64,000 nt of DNA from Planctomycetota bacterium (GTDB lineage Bacteria; Planctomycetota; Planctomycetia; Pirellulales; Lacipirellulaceae), in assembly GCA_029781135.1 (NCBI GenBank), contig JAKOXH010000058.1, forward strand, positions 52,778 through 116,777, written 5' to 3'. The position numbers and the translations under genes were made by a program. Below, piece by piece: positions 8,778 through 16,151 of the stretch. Under the pieces are notes generated by a model, which was not told the DNA's origin, made no database searches, and saw only the letters and a list, made by a program, of their open reading frames with translations. The stretch's first letter is position 1. Each line of letters begins with the position of its first letter.

Positions 8778-8953
8778 ACAAACAGCAAACAGTATTGCCC
8801 GCATTCGTAAACTAGGCCATCCGAGATGGCCGCGCTATAATGATGCTGGCGGGTAACCCCGGTTATTCTTTTGCCGAGTCTGCTGCTCTGTGCGGCTGCG
8901 TGGGTCTATGCACTTCAACTTATACTTTGCCCGGCAAGGATTGAGACAACTTC

Positions 8954-9038
8954 GGGTGCCCTGGCCACGGAGGCCGCCGACGTGGCCAGGCGGGTGCGGC
9001 AATTCACATGCCCACGCCGAGCCGTGGGCATGGCACCC
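8954..9038 (+). repeat. Double hairpin repeat upstream of PQQ gene
   Basis: Two hairpins in tandem: CCTGGCCAC/GTGGCCAGG, then a perfect ten-pair stem CATGCCCACG/CGTGGGCATG at 9007-9032. The second hairpin with flanks is identical over about 33 bases to the one at 13568-13600. It lies just upstream of the signal peptide start of the PQQ gene, in the 307-base gap after the 58-residue gene. A TATAAT box is seen at 8836-8841 without a convincing -35. Confidence 0.8.
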
Positions 9039-9084
9039 AAAAAACGAGTCATTTCTCACCGAACACAGTATAGCCACTTTGAGA

Positions 9085-11412
9085 ATGCGCGGGTTGGAAT
9101 TCTTGGGGGCAGTGCTGGCCGTGTTCGTTCTTACGCCAATCGTTTTCGGCCAGCCTGGTGTCTTGATTTTCGGCGGGCCATTGCCGCAAATTGAACTTTC
9201 GGAACCGCGCATTGAAGTGGTTTCGGGTCCCGTGGCCGCCCGCTTGGAACAGGCGCGGGCATTGGCGGCTGCCAAGAACTGGGATGAAGCCGTCGATATC
9301 TATCGCGAGTTGGCCGCCGAATCCACCGACCGAGTCGTCGCGATCGACGGCAGCCGATATGTTAGCCTTAACACGTACTGCCAAATGCAACTTGCGAACC
9401 TGCCGCCGGATGGCTTGGCAGCGTATCGACGCCTTGTCGATTCCGCCGCCGAACATTGGTATCGCGAGGGGCTGGCCGCCCGCGATGAGCAGAAGTTGCG
9501 TCGAGTCGCGTCCGAATTCTTCTGCAGCAGTTGGGGTGATGATGCGCTTCTTGTCTCGGGCGAACTCGCGCTCGATCGGGCTGACTACTCCGGTGCCCGC
9601 CGAGTGTGGGAGCAAATGAACCCGCTCCTGTGCGATCCTAACGGCCGATCCCTTTGGCAAGCATTGCAGGGCATCGATCTCAAGACACGATGGGACGAAA
9701 TTGACCGCCGCTGGAACGAAAGAACGGCGCCGGCAACTTGGCTGACCTATCCTGATTCGCAATATGACCTAGCCCAAATTCGGGCGTGGCTGATTCTCGT
9801 GGCCATGCGTGCCGGCGAATTCGACCGCGCGGCATTCGAACTAGAAGCGTTTCGACATTGGCACCCGCAGGCCGAAGGCCGCCTCGGGGGCCAAAAAGTC
9901 GTGTTTGCCACTGCTTTGGAAAAACTCCTCGCCTCCGCCCGCGACTGGAAGCCCGTTCCGGCACCAACGGCTTGGCCAACCTTTGCCGGTTCGCAATCGC
10001 GCGATGCGATTGCAGCGCCGCTGGGGCCCACACTCGTGCCGCTGTGGGATCACCCCGTCGAACTTGTGCCGCCACCCTTTGCCCGCCGGCTCGTGCGCTC
10101 TGTGCAAAGCAGTGTACCAACGGAAAACCCACGCGAAGTAGGGCGACCGCTATCTTGCTTTCCTGTCATGCACGGCGAGCAAGTCGTCTTTGCCGATGGC
10201 CACGGCATCCACGCCGTCGAACTCGCCACCGGCAAGCCGGCGATCACGGCGGACGGTGTGATCTACCGCAATGAACCCATCGAGCCCGAACGCCAAATCG
10301 GCCAATTTCCGTTGGTTGCCGAGGCGGGAGTATCTTTCGGCGTACCACGGCTGACGTTAAACATCATCGATGAAATCGTTTTCGCGCGCGTCGGCACGCT
10401 GCCCACATCGCGGTCGGAACTGCCAGCTAGATCGGGCGGCGATCGACTCGTCGGCCTCGATCTTCGTCGCGAAGGCTTACTCACCTTTCACGCCAAACCG
10501 GATGACGCCTCTTGGGCATTCGACGGAGCGCCCGTCGGCGATGGCGAGCATTTGTTCGTTGCCATACGGCACAACGGGGCCACGCCGCAAGCCGCCGTCG
10601 CCTGTTTCGACACTTCCACGGGAAACCAATTATGGCGTACGCCAATCGTCGCGGCCGATACGCCAGCTGGCAACCTGGGCGACGAAATTACACACAACCT
10701 GCTAACGCTGGTCGGCGACCGTATCTATTTTAATACAAATCTCGGTGTCGTTGCCGCGGTCGATGCGCGCGACGGAAAAGTGTGTTGGCTGCACAAATAT
10801 CAGCGCTGGATCGGCAAGCGGTTTTCGCCCGGCGCAACGATGCCGCCGTTCTTCGAACGCGATCCCTTGCCATGCTTGTACACTGACGGCGTCGTCTACG
10901 CCGCCCCGGCCGATACTCCCGCGATCCTCGCCCTGGATGCCGACACTGGCCAATTGCTCTGGTCGTGTGACCAGCTTGCGGACGGTCTCCATTTGCTCGG
11001 CGTAGTCAACGAGCACCTTATCGTTAGCGGAAATCGCCTGACCGCGCTCGACCGCTTTTCCGGAAAAACTAAGTGGATTTGGCCGGAAAGCCAAACGGCT
11101 GGAATCCGCGGCATAGGGCGCGGACTGGTCGCTGGGGCTGAAGTCTTTTGGCCGACGCGCACGGAAATCTACGTGGTTGATTCGCAAACCGGGGCACGAA
11201 CGCGATCGCCCCTCAGCGTGAGCTCGGTTAGCAACTGCGGCGCAAATTTAACGGCAGCCGCGGGGCAGCTTATCATCGCCGGATACGATAAACTAATGGC
11301 GTACGGGCCGCCGACCACTCCGCCGCAAACCGAAAAACCATCAATTCCCGAAAACACCCCGCGGACTGGTCGCTTCAGCGACCGGTTACCCTCACCAGCA
11401 AGAACCAACTAA
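9085..11412 (+). CDS. Exported PQQ-type beta-propeller protein, head of cluster A
   Basis: 775 residues from the ATG at 9085, chosen because it gives a clean signal peptide (MRGLEFLGAVLAVFVLTPIV) and excludes the upstream repeat that a longer frame would translate. The first 300 residues are helical and TPR-like, with pairs such as DGLAAYRRLVDSAAEHWYREG near residue 110. The rest has beta-propeller blades of the PQQ/WD40-like kind, seen as TGNQLWRTP, DGKVCWLHKY, TGQLLWSCDQ and SGKTKWIW. No catalytic site was recognised; the role is probably binding or scaffolding outside the cytoplasm. The proline-rich tail contains TGRFSDRLPS encoded by a dispersed palindrome. A larger relative (46104-50840) stands in the same position in cluster B. 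Confidence 0.85.
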   Translation: MRGLEFLGAVLAVFVLTPIVFGQPGVLIFGGPLPQIELSEPRIEVVSGPVAARLEQARALAAAKNWDEAVDIYRELAAESTDRVVAIDGSRYVSLNTYCQMQLANLPPDGLAAYRRLVDSAAEHWYREGLAARDEQKLRRVASEFFCSSWGDDALLVSGELALDRADYSGARRVWEQMNPLLCDPNGRSLWQALQGIDLKTRWDEIDRRWNERTAPATWLTYPDSQYDLAQIRAWLILVAMRAGEFDRAAFELEAFRHWHPQAEGRLGGQKVVFATALEKLLASARDWKPVPAPTAWPTFAGSQSRDAIAAPLGPTLVPLWDHPVELVPPPFARRLVRSVQSSVPTENPREVGRPLSCFPVMHGEQVVFADGHGIHAVELATGKPAITADGVIYRNEPIEPERQIGQFPLVAEAGVSFGVPRLTLNIIDEIVFARVGTLPTSRSELPARSGGDRLVGLDLRREGLLTFHAKPDDASWAFDGAPVGDGEHLFVAIRHNGATPQAAVACFDTSTGNQLWRTPIVAADTPAGNLGDEITHNLLTLVGDRIYFNTNLGVVAAVDARDGKVCWLHKYQRWIGKRFSPGATMPPFFERDPLPCLYTDGVVYAAPADTPAILALDADTGQLLWSCDQLADGLHLLGVVNEHLIVSGNRLTALDRFSGKTKWIWPESQTAGIRGIGRGLVAGAEVFWPTRTEIYVVDSQTGARTRSPLSVSSVSNCGANLTAAAGQLIIAGYDKLMAYGPPTTPPQTEKPSIPENTPRTGRFSDRLPSPARTN
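11368..11383 (+). repeat. Palindrome in the 3' end of the PQQ gene
   Basis: GGTCGCTTCAGCGACC, a seven-pair stem with a TC loop, within the last codons of the PQQ gene. The same 16 bases occur at 40052-40067 inside the cluster B BatA-like gene. Confidence 0.7.
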
Positions 11413-11448
11413 ATTGGAGGTTTGTACCGCAGGCCGGCACGACTGAAT

Positions 11449-11521
11449 CGTTTAACCTGGAGCCAACGGCGACAGAAGTATTTTGCGTACATCGCCGTCG
11501 CCGTTGGCTCCGGGTTAAACG
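11449..11521 (+). repeat. Long hairpin between PQQ gene and moxR
   Basis: Arms of 25 bases (11449-11473 and 11497-11521) pair with one mismatch, starting CGTTTAACCTGG and ending GGGTTAAACG. It lies 45 bases before the moxR start and 37 after the PQQ stop. In RNA it would form a very stable stem, but no U-run follows, so it is not a standard terminator. Confidence 0.8.
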
Positions 11522-11565
11522 AAATCGTCTCAACCCTGACCGCCCAAGGTATAACAGAAAAGCAC

Positions 11566-12573
11566 ATGCCTGAACCCCAAGACCTTCAAGCCGTCGAGCG
11601 GCTCAGCGAAGCCTATCGCAGTATCGCCGACGAAATCTCCAAACGCATCGTCGGCCAACGCGAAGTGATCGAACAACTGCTGATCGCACTTTTTGCCCGC
11701 GGCCATTGCCTGCTCGTGGGCGTCCCCGGCTTGGCGAAGACTCTAATGATCCGCACGCTGGCCGACGCCCTCTCGCTCAGCTTCAATCGCGTGCAGTTCA
11801 CGCCCGATTTGATGCCGGCCGATATCACCGGCACCGAAGTGATTCAGGAAGATAAGCAATCGGGCACGCGGGCCTTTCGCTTTCTGCCCGGGCCGCTATT
11901 CGCCAACATCGTGCTTGCCGATGAAATCAACCGCACGCCGCCCAAAACGCAGGCTGCACTATTGGAAGCCATGCAGGAACAGCAGGTCACCGTGGGAGGC
12001 CAGCGTCACCCACTGCCCAACCCATTTTTCGTGCTCGCCACGCAAAACCCGATCGAACAAGAAGGTACGTATCCCTTGCCGGAAGCTCAGCTTGATCGCT
12101 TCCTGTTCATGGTGCTCGTCGATTACCCCAATGAAGAAGAAGAGTTGGAGATCGTAAAACGCACGACCGCCGACGTAGCCACGCAGCTCACGTCGACACT
12201 GTCGGCGGACGATGTCATTGAGCTTTCGCGGATCGTGCGGCGCGTACCCGTGGCCGATCATCTGGCCCGCTACGCCATTCAATTTGCCCGCCGCACGCGT
12301 GTCGGTTACGGCGATGTGCCCGACTTGGTACGTGCCAACGTGAGTTGGGGCGCTGGTCCGCGCGCCAGCCAATATTTGATCCTGGCCGCGAAGGCTCGCG
12401 CCGTTTTGCACGGCCGTTACTATGTGAGTGCCGACGACGTTCGCGCCGTCGCGGCCCCCGTGCTACGCCATCGTATCGTCACGAATTTCAACGCGGAGGC
12501 CGAGGGCATCAAGCCCGATGACATCGTGGCCCACCTGGCGAAGTCGATTCCCGTCTCCGAGCATGCCGCCTGA
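11566..12573 (+). CDS. MoxR-family AAA ATPase (cluster A)
   Basis: 335-residue cytoplasmic AAA+ ATPase. Walker A is GVPGLAKT, Walker B is VLADEINRTPPKTQ, sensor 1 is in LATQNPIEQEGTYPLPEAQ, and the arginine-rich helical lid follows. MoxR proteins act as chaperone-like ATPases with vWA proteins encoded beside them. Start 11566 was chosen because the upstream part of the longer frame runs through the hairpin at 11449-11521. It overlaps the DUF58 gene and is closely similar to the cluster B MoxR, for example in ALFARGHCLL and QFTPDLMPADITGT. Confidence 0.95.
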   Translation: MPEPQDLQAVERLSEAYRSIADEISKRIVGQREVIEQLLIALFARGHCLLVGVPGLAKTLMIRTLADALSLSFNRVQFTPDLMPADITGTEVIQEDKQSGTRAFRFLPGPLFANIVLADEINRTPPKTQAALLEAMQEQQVTVGGQRHPLPNPFFVLATQNPIEQEGTYPLPEAQLDRFLFMVLVDYPNEEEELEIVKRTTADVATQLTSTLSADDVIELSRIVRRVPVADHLARYAIQFARRTRVGYGDVPDLVRANVSWGAGPRASQYLILAAKARAVLHGRYYVSADDVRAVAAPVLRHRIVTNFNAEAEGIKPDDIVAHLAKSIPVSEHAA

Positions 12574-13504
12574 AGAGGGACTATCTTCCGTGTCGCTTGA
12601 GGTACCCGCCACGAGCCGGCTGCTCGATCCCGCAACGCTTGCTCGCCTGCAGGGGCTCGAACTGCGTGCCCGTCGCATCGTCGAAGGTTACGTTGCCGGC
12701 CTGCATCGCAGTCCTTATCACGGCTTCTCCAATGAATTCGCCGAGCACCGCGAATATGCGCCGGGCGACGACCTGCGCTATGTCGACTGGAAGGTTTTCG
12801 GCAAGAGCGACCGCTTCTATCTCAAACAGTTCGAGGTCGAAACGAATCTCATCCTGTACCTCGTGCTCGATTCCAGCGAGAGCATGCAGTACGAGGGGCC
12901 ACAGTCGTCGTTGACCAAGTTCACGTATGCCCAGAGTGCGGCCGCTGCCCTGGCGTTCTTGGCGTTGCATCAACGCGATGCCGTCGGCCTGACGATGTTC
13001 GATCAAGAGATTACGCAATTGGTGCGGCCCAGCAGCAATCCCACCCAACTCAAGCAACTTGTTCGCGTGATGGAGAATTCATCGGCCGCACGCAAAACGC
13101 GCACCGGCCCAATCTTCCACGAATTGGCCGAACGTTTGGGGCGCCGCGGGCTCGTCGTGATTCTGAGCGACCTGTTTGACGATGCCGAATCACTGCTCGC
13201 CGGTCTCAAGCACCTGCGTCATCGCAAGCACGACGTCATCCTGATGCACATTTTGGATCCGGCCGAAATCGATTTTCCATTCCAACAGGTCACGATGTTC
13301 AAGGGGCTGGAAGCCCTCGGCAATGTCGTAGTCGACCCGCGCGGCCTGCAGGCAGCTTACCGCCACGAAGTACAATCGTTTGTCAAACAGATTCGCGCCG
13401 GTTGCCGCGATCGCCAAATCGATTACCTGCTGATCCGCACCGACCAACCAGTCGACGCGGTGCTGACGACATTTCTCTCGGCCCGCAAGAAACAGATGAA
13501 ATGA
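12563..13504 (+). CDS. DUF58 vWA-like protein (cluster A)
   Basis: 313 residues from ATG 12563, which overlaps the moxR stop by 11 bases; a GTG at 12590 preceded by AGAGGGA is a fair alternative. The DUF58 signature EHREYAPGDDLRYVDWKVF is present near residues 60-78 with KSDRFYLKQFE after it. The following vWA-like core has an intact metal site DSSES in VLDSSESM. These proteins are the usual direct partners of MoxR ATPases. Cluster B has a close paralogue at 42057-42959. Confidence 0.93.
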   Translation: MPPEEGLSSVSLEVPATSRLLDPATLARLQGLELRARRIVEGYVAGLHRSPYHGFSNEFAEHREYAPGDDLRYVDWKVFGKSDRFYLKQFEVETNLILYLVLDSSESMQYEGPQSSLTKFTYAQSAAAALAFLALHQRDAVGLTMFDQEITQLVRPSSNPTQLKQLVRVMENSSAARKTRTGPIFHELAERLGRRGLVVILSDLFDDAESLLAGLKHLRHRKHDVILMHILDPAEIDFPFQQVTMFKGLEALGNVVVDPRGLQAAYRHEVQSFVKQIRAGCRDRQIDYLLIRTDQPVDAVLTTFLSARKKQMK

Positions 13505-13520
13505 GGATGCAGGTACCTGA

Positions 13521-13600
13521 GTGCCATGGCCACTGCTCGGAGTGGCCATGCCTGCGTTCGTTAGGGTCACATGCCCACGCCGAGCCGTGGGCATGGCACG
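13521..13600 (+). repeat. Double hairpin repeat after DUF58 gene
   Basis: Two perfect ten-pair hairpins: CATGGCCACT/AGTGGCCATG (13525-13550) and CATGCCCACG/CGTGGGCATG (13570-13595). The second is identical to that at 9007-9032. It occupies part of the 379-base gap between the DUF58 and BatA-like genes, where no gene is seen. Confidence 0.82.
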
Positions 13601-13626
13601 CTGGAACTTTCGTTTTTCAAACTGCT

Positions 13627-13794
13627 AACCGCCAAGATGCCAAGAACGCCAAGGAAGAGACAAACTACGAGTATTCTTCATGGTCTTCGAACAGGAGCAA
13701 ACAAAGAAAACAGAGCATAATTCAGACTCCGTGTCCTCTGTTTCCTCCTGTTCCAAGACGTGGTCTACTTGGCTTACTTTGCGACTTGGCGGTT
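13627..13794 (+). repeat. Nested inverted repeat before BatA-like gene
   Basis: Outer arms begin AACCGCCAAG (13627) and end CTTGGCGGTT (13794). Inner arms are related to ACAGGAG...AACAGAG and CTCTGTTTCCTCCTGTTC. The inner part resembles the element at 58175-58260 read on the other strand. Open frames through here are repeat translations. Confidence 0.72.
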
Positions 13795-13883
13795 TGTGAT
13801 TTGAAGTATCAGCCAATTGTCATTTGTGAAACTACTTTCGCTTGACTTATTTCGCCTGCGGGAAAATTGTCGTCGTCAAATTC

Positions 13884-16151
13884 ATGCAGTCCCCTCTACT
13901 CGCCTTTGGTTTCGGCAATATCGCGATGCTCGGCTGGCTCGCGACGGCTGCCGCACCGCTCGTGATCCATCTGTGGAGCCGGCATCGATTTCGTGAAGCA
14001 CCCTGGGCGGCCATGCAGTTTCTCCTCGCGGCCTTGCGGAAGAACTCGCGGCGGATGCAACTCCAACAGTGGATTCTGCTGGCGATTCGCACGCTGATCA
14101 TCTTGCTCGTCGTGCTTGCGGTGGCCGAGCCGTATGGCGAACGCATTCTCGCGGGCGGCGCGGCTGCGCCCACCCACCGAATTCTGCTGCTCGATTCTTC
14201 GTACTCCATGGCATATCGCACGTCGGATACGACCGCTTTCGCTCGTGCCAAGCGGATGGCCGCCCGCCTGGTTCGCGAAAGTCGCGCGGGCGACGTTTTC
14301 ACGGTCATCCGCCTGGCGACGCAGGCCGAGGAAATTGTTGGCCCCCCGGTCATCGACCATGCGGCGGTTGCCGAGCAAATTGAATCGTTGAAGGAATCAC
14401 AATCATCGGCCAATTTGAGGGCCGGCTTGGCACTCGCCCAGTCAGCACTAACTCAAGCCGGTAGCTCGCGGCCAACACCCGCTCAAAAAGAAGTGGTGAT
14501 CTTCTCTGATCTACAGCGGCTGACGTGGGCCGATATCCAATCGCGCGCCGATCGCAAATCCGAAGTGGCGGAGCTGCTCCAGTCGATTGCCAAGCAAGCG
14601 CCGGTTGCCATCATTGACGTCGGCCAACCGCAGGCCTCGAATCTTGCCGTCACACGCTTTGAGGCTGCGGAACCGCTGATCACGCCCAGTCGCGAAACGA
14701 CTTTCCATGTCGTGCTGCATCAATTCGGCACCGCACCGCGACCGAAGTGCCGTGTGGAACTTCTCGTCGACGGCACGCCGGTTACCGAGCAAACGGTCGA
14801 TGTACCGGCTGGCGGCGATGCCACGCTGACCTTTAGTCATCGCTTCGCAACGGCCGGTAGCCATTCGCTCGCCGTTCGTGCCACCGGTGACGCGTTGAAA
14901 ATAGACAATACCCGCTGGCTCGCGGTGCAGGTTATTCCGGAAGTGCGCGTGTTGTGCGTGGCCGGCGCGCCGAACGCCGCCAAATACGTTGCCGACGCTC
15001 TCAATCCCGGCACGAAGAGTGATGCACCACTTCAGCCAAAAGTCATCAATGAAGGCGAATTCGCCGATACAGCTCTCGCCGAGTACGCTTGCGTCGTTCT
15101 CTGCAACGTCGCGCAACTGACGGCGAACGAAGCGGCTCGGCTTGCTCGCTATGCGGATGCGGGCGGGGGCGTCATCATTTTTTTGGGCGATCGTGTCGAC
15201 GGCGCCAGTTACAACGCGTTGGCAATTGCGACGAAGCCAGTGCAGAAGATCGACAGTAAGTCGTCATCGCCGTCATCGGCTGGGGGCTCGCTGGCGCTCG
15301 ACCCCAGCCACCCGGTGCTCGACTTTAGCCACTCGGCGTTGATCCCGGCACATCTTGGTCCAGTCGTTGCCAATCAGCAGTTCGGTCTCGATCCACTCGA
15401 TTATCGCCACCCCATCGTCGCCCCGTTCCGCGGTCGCGAACGAGCCGGCCTGCTAACAACTCCCGTCACCCGCTATATCCGTTTGCAACTTCCGCCAGAT
15501 CAAACGGGAATTGAAACGGCGGCCGCCCTACCCAACGGCGATCCATTCATTGTCACATCAGCACTCGGCCGCGGCCGCGTCGTGCTGGTGGCGACCGATG
15601 GATCGGTCTCATCCGTCGATCCGCAATCCGGCGAGCCCTGGACGATCTGGCCCACCTGGCCAAGTTTTCTGCCGCTTGTCCGCGAGATGCTTTCCTACGC
15701 GGTCGGCAGCCAACAATCTCGCTGGCAACAGCAAGTGGGAACGCCGCTGGCCGGGCGCGTTCCAGACTCTACGTCCGCTGCCCAACCGCAAGTCCGCCGC
15801 CCTGATGACCGCCTTGCGGCAGTCGCCACCCACAATACATCCACCGGTCGCGAATGGAGCTATTCTGATACCGACTTAGCCGGCATCTACGCTATCCAAG
15901 GCTTGCCCGCGGAGCAGTCGCAACAGTTTGCCGTCAATCTCGATACCACCGAAAGCGATTTGGCCAAGGCCGACGCGAGCCAGTTCCCGCAAGAAGTGAA
16001 AGTGAAAGACAATTGGCAAATTGGCCCGAGCCGCCAGACGGCCGACCTGCTCACGCAATCGTCGTGGAATCAGCCGCTGTTGTGGAGTACGTTGGCCTTG
16101 CTGTTTGTGGAGGCATTCCTCGCCTGGCTATTTGGTCGAGGTGAGTTATGA
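13884..16151 (+). CDS. BatA-like vWA membrane protein (cluster A)
   Basis: 755 residues from ATG 13884. The N-terminus has the BatA pattern: a membrane helix, then APLVIHLWSRHRF and WAAMQFLL, a second helix, and a vWA domain with an intact metal site DSSYS near residue 113. A beta-rich middle part and a glutamine-amidotransferase-like part (VIIFLGDRVDG near residue 430) follow, with a C-terminal membrane helix (WSTLALLFVEAFLAWLFG). The bulk is predicted outside the cytoplasm. The start upstream at 13842 would add residues from the repeat-bearing gap. The stop overlaps the next gene by four bases. Confidence 0.9.
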   Translation: MQSPLLAFGFGNIAMLGWLATAAAPLVIHLWSRHRFREAPWAAMQFLLAALRKNSRRMQLQQWILLAIRTLIILLVVLAVAEPYGERILAGGAAAPTHRILLLDSSYSMAYRTSDTTAFARAKRMAARLVRESRAGDVFTVIRLATQAEEIVGPPVIDHAAVAEQIESLKESQSSANLRAGLALAQSALTQAGSSRPTPAQKEVVIFSDLQRLTWADIQSRADRKSEVAELLQSIAKQAPVAIIDVGQPQASNLAVTRFEAAEPLITPSRETTFHVVLHQFGTAPRPKCRVELLVDGTPVTEQTVDVPAGGDATLTFSHRFATAGSHSLAVRATGDALKIDNTRWLAVQVIPEVRVLCVAGAPNAAKYVADALNPGTKSDAPLQPKVINEGEFADTALAEYACVVLCNVAQLTANEAARLARYADAGGGVIIFLGDRVDGASYNALAIATKPVQKIDSKSSSPSSAGGSLALDPSHPVLDFSHSALIPAHLGPVVANQQFGLDPLDYRHPIVAPFRGRERAGLLTTPVTRYIRLQLPPDQTGIETAAALPNGDPFIVTSALGRGRVVLVATDGSVSSVDPQSGEPWTIWPTWPSFLPLVREMLSYAVGSQQSRWQQQVGTPLAGRVPDSTSAAQPQVRRPDDRLAAVATHNTSTGREWSYSDTDLAGIYAIQGLPAEQSQQFAVNLDTTESDLAKADASQFPQEVKVKDNWQIGPSRQTADLLTQSSWNQPLLWSTLALLFVEAFLAWLFGRGEL

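Noticed and set aside
11497..11521. Hairpin at 11449-11521 as a terminator
   Set aside because: No T-run after the stem on either strand.
12563..12592. GTG 12590 as the only start of DUF58
   Set aside because: A fair alternative, but ATG 12563 overlapping the moxR stop fits the coupled arrangement; left open.
8954..13794. Repeats considered as a CRISPR array
   Set aside because: Copies are palindromic, unevenly spaced and single or paired, with no regular spacers or cas genes.
13402..13845. 147-residue frame after DUF58
   Set aside because: Starts inside DUF58 and runs through two repeat elements.
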